The position numbers and the translations under genes were made by a program. Source: an uncultured Verrucomicrobiota bacterium (GTDB taxonomy: Bacteria > Verrucomicrobiota > Kiritimatiellia > CAIVKH01). From it: 7,053 bases of DNA. The DNA lies in the NCBI GenBank assembly GCA_937894535.1, contig CALBHI010000486.1, positions 1 to 7,053 on the forward strand. Reading direction: 5' to 3'. Below the pieces are notes generated by a model. The model was given only the letters and a program-made list of their open reading frames with translations. It was not told the origin of the DNA and made no database searches. Shown here piece by piece: positions 7,052 through 7,053 of this stretch (its first letter is position 1; each line of letters starts with the position of its first letter).

Positions 7052-7053
7052 AA

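Noticed and set aside
1..7053. CRISPR array, tRNA or rRNA, insertion sequence, promoter or terminator
   Set aside because: The recurring segments are protein-level module repeats without regular spacers, and coding sequence fills the window with no gap in which such elements could sit.

Overview
The whole 7,053-base window is the interior of one very large protein gene on the + strand. A single reading frame (codons from base 2 to base 7051, 2,350 residues) has no stop codon. Neither the start nor the end of the gene is present, so no promoter, ribosome binding site, signal peptide, sorting signal or terminator can be seen. There is no intergenic DNA and I see no RNA gene, mobile element or CRISPR. 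The other open frames on both strands are shadows of this frame in GC-rich DNA.

The protein is a mosaic of extracellular beta-rich modules. Region 1 (bases 2-2161) holds three cadherin-like/VCBS-type Ig modules (the first cut by the window edge), one SbsA-type Ig-like (Big_5-like) domain, and an FG-GAP/VCBS beta-propeller with seven calcium-loop motifs. Region 2 (2162-4150) repeats the same order: two cadherin-like modules, one Big_5-like domain and a second propeller with seven calcium-loop motifs. Region 3 (4151-6400) starts with a beta-sandwich module typical of giant adhesins and continues with four cadherin-like modules joined by 'NDPPVA'-type linkers. Region 4 consists of concanavalin A-like (L-type lectin) modules: one lies inside the third cadherin-like module of region 3, and a second (from about 6437) ends the window.

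The most unusual point is the first lectin module (5438-6043). Its C-terminal half comes before its N-terminal half, and the whole piece sits in the F-G hairpin of a cadherin-like module. Removing the 606 bases restores a normal-length cadherin-like module. Joining the two ends of the removed piece restores a normal lectin, to within about one residue. This is what a circularly permuted lectin nested in another domain would look like; an assembly rearrangement is the main alternative.

The architecture suggests a secreted or cell-surface adhesin, with propellers and Ig-like modules forming a calcium-stiffened stalk and the lectin modules probably binding glycans. The high GC content, Thr-Asn-rich module style, and mixture of FG-GAP, Big_5 and cadherin-like domains suggest an environmental Gram-negative bacterium, possibly of the Verrucomicrobiota/Kiritimatiellota/Planctomycetota group. 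That assignment rests on style only and is uncertain.
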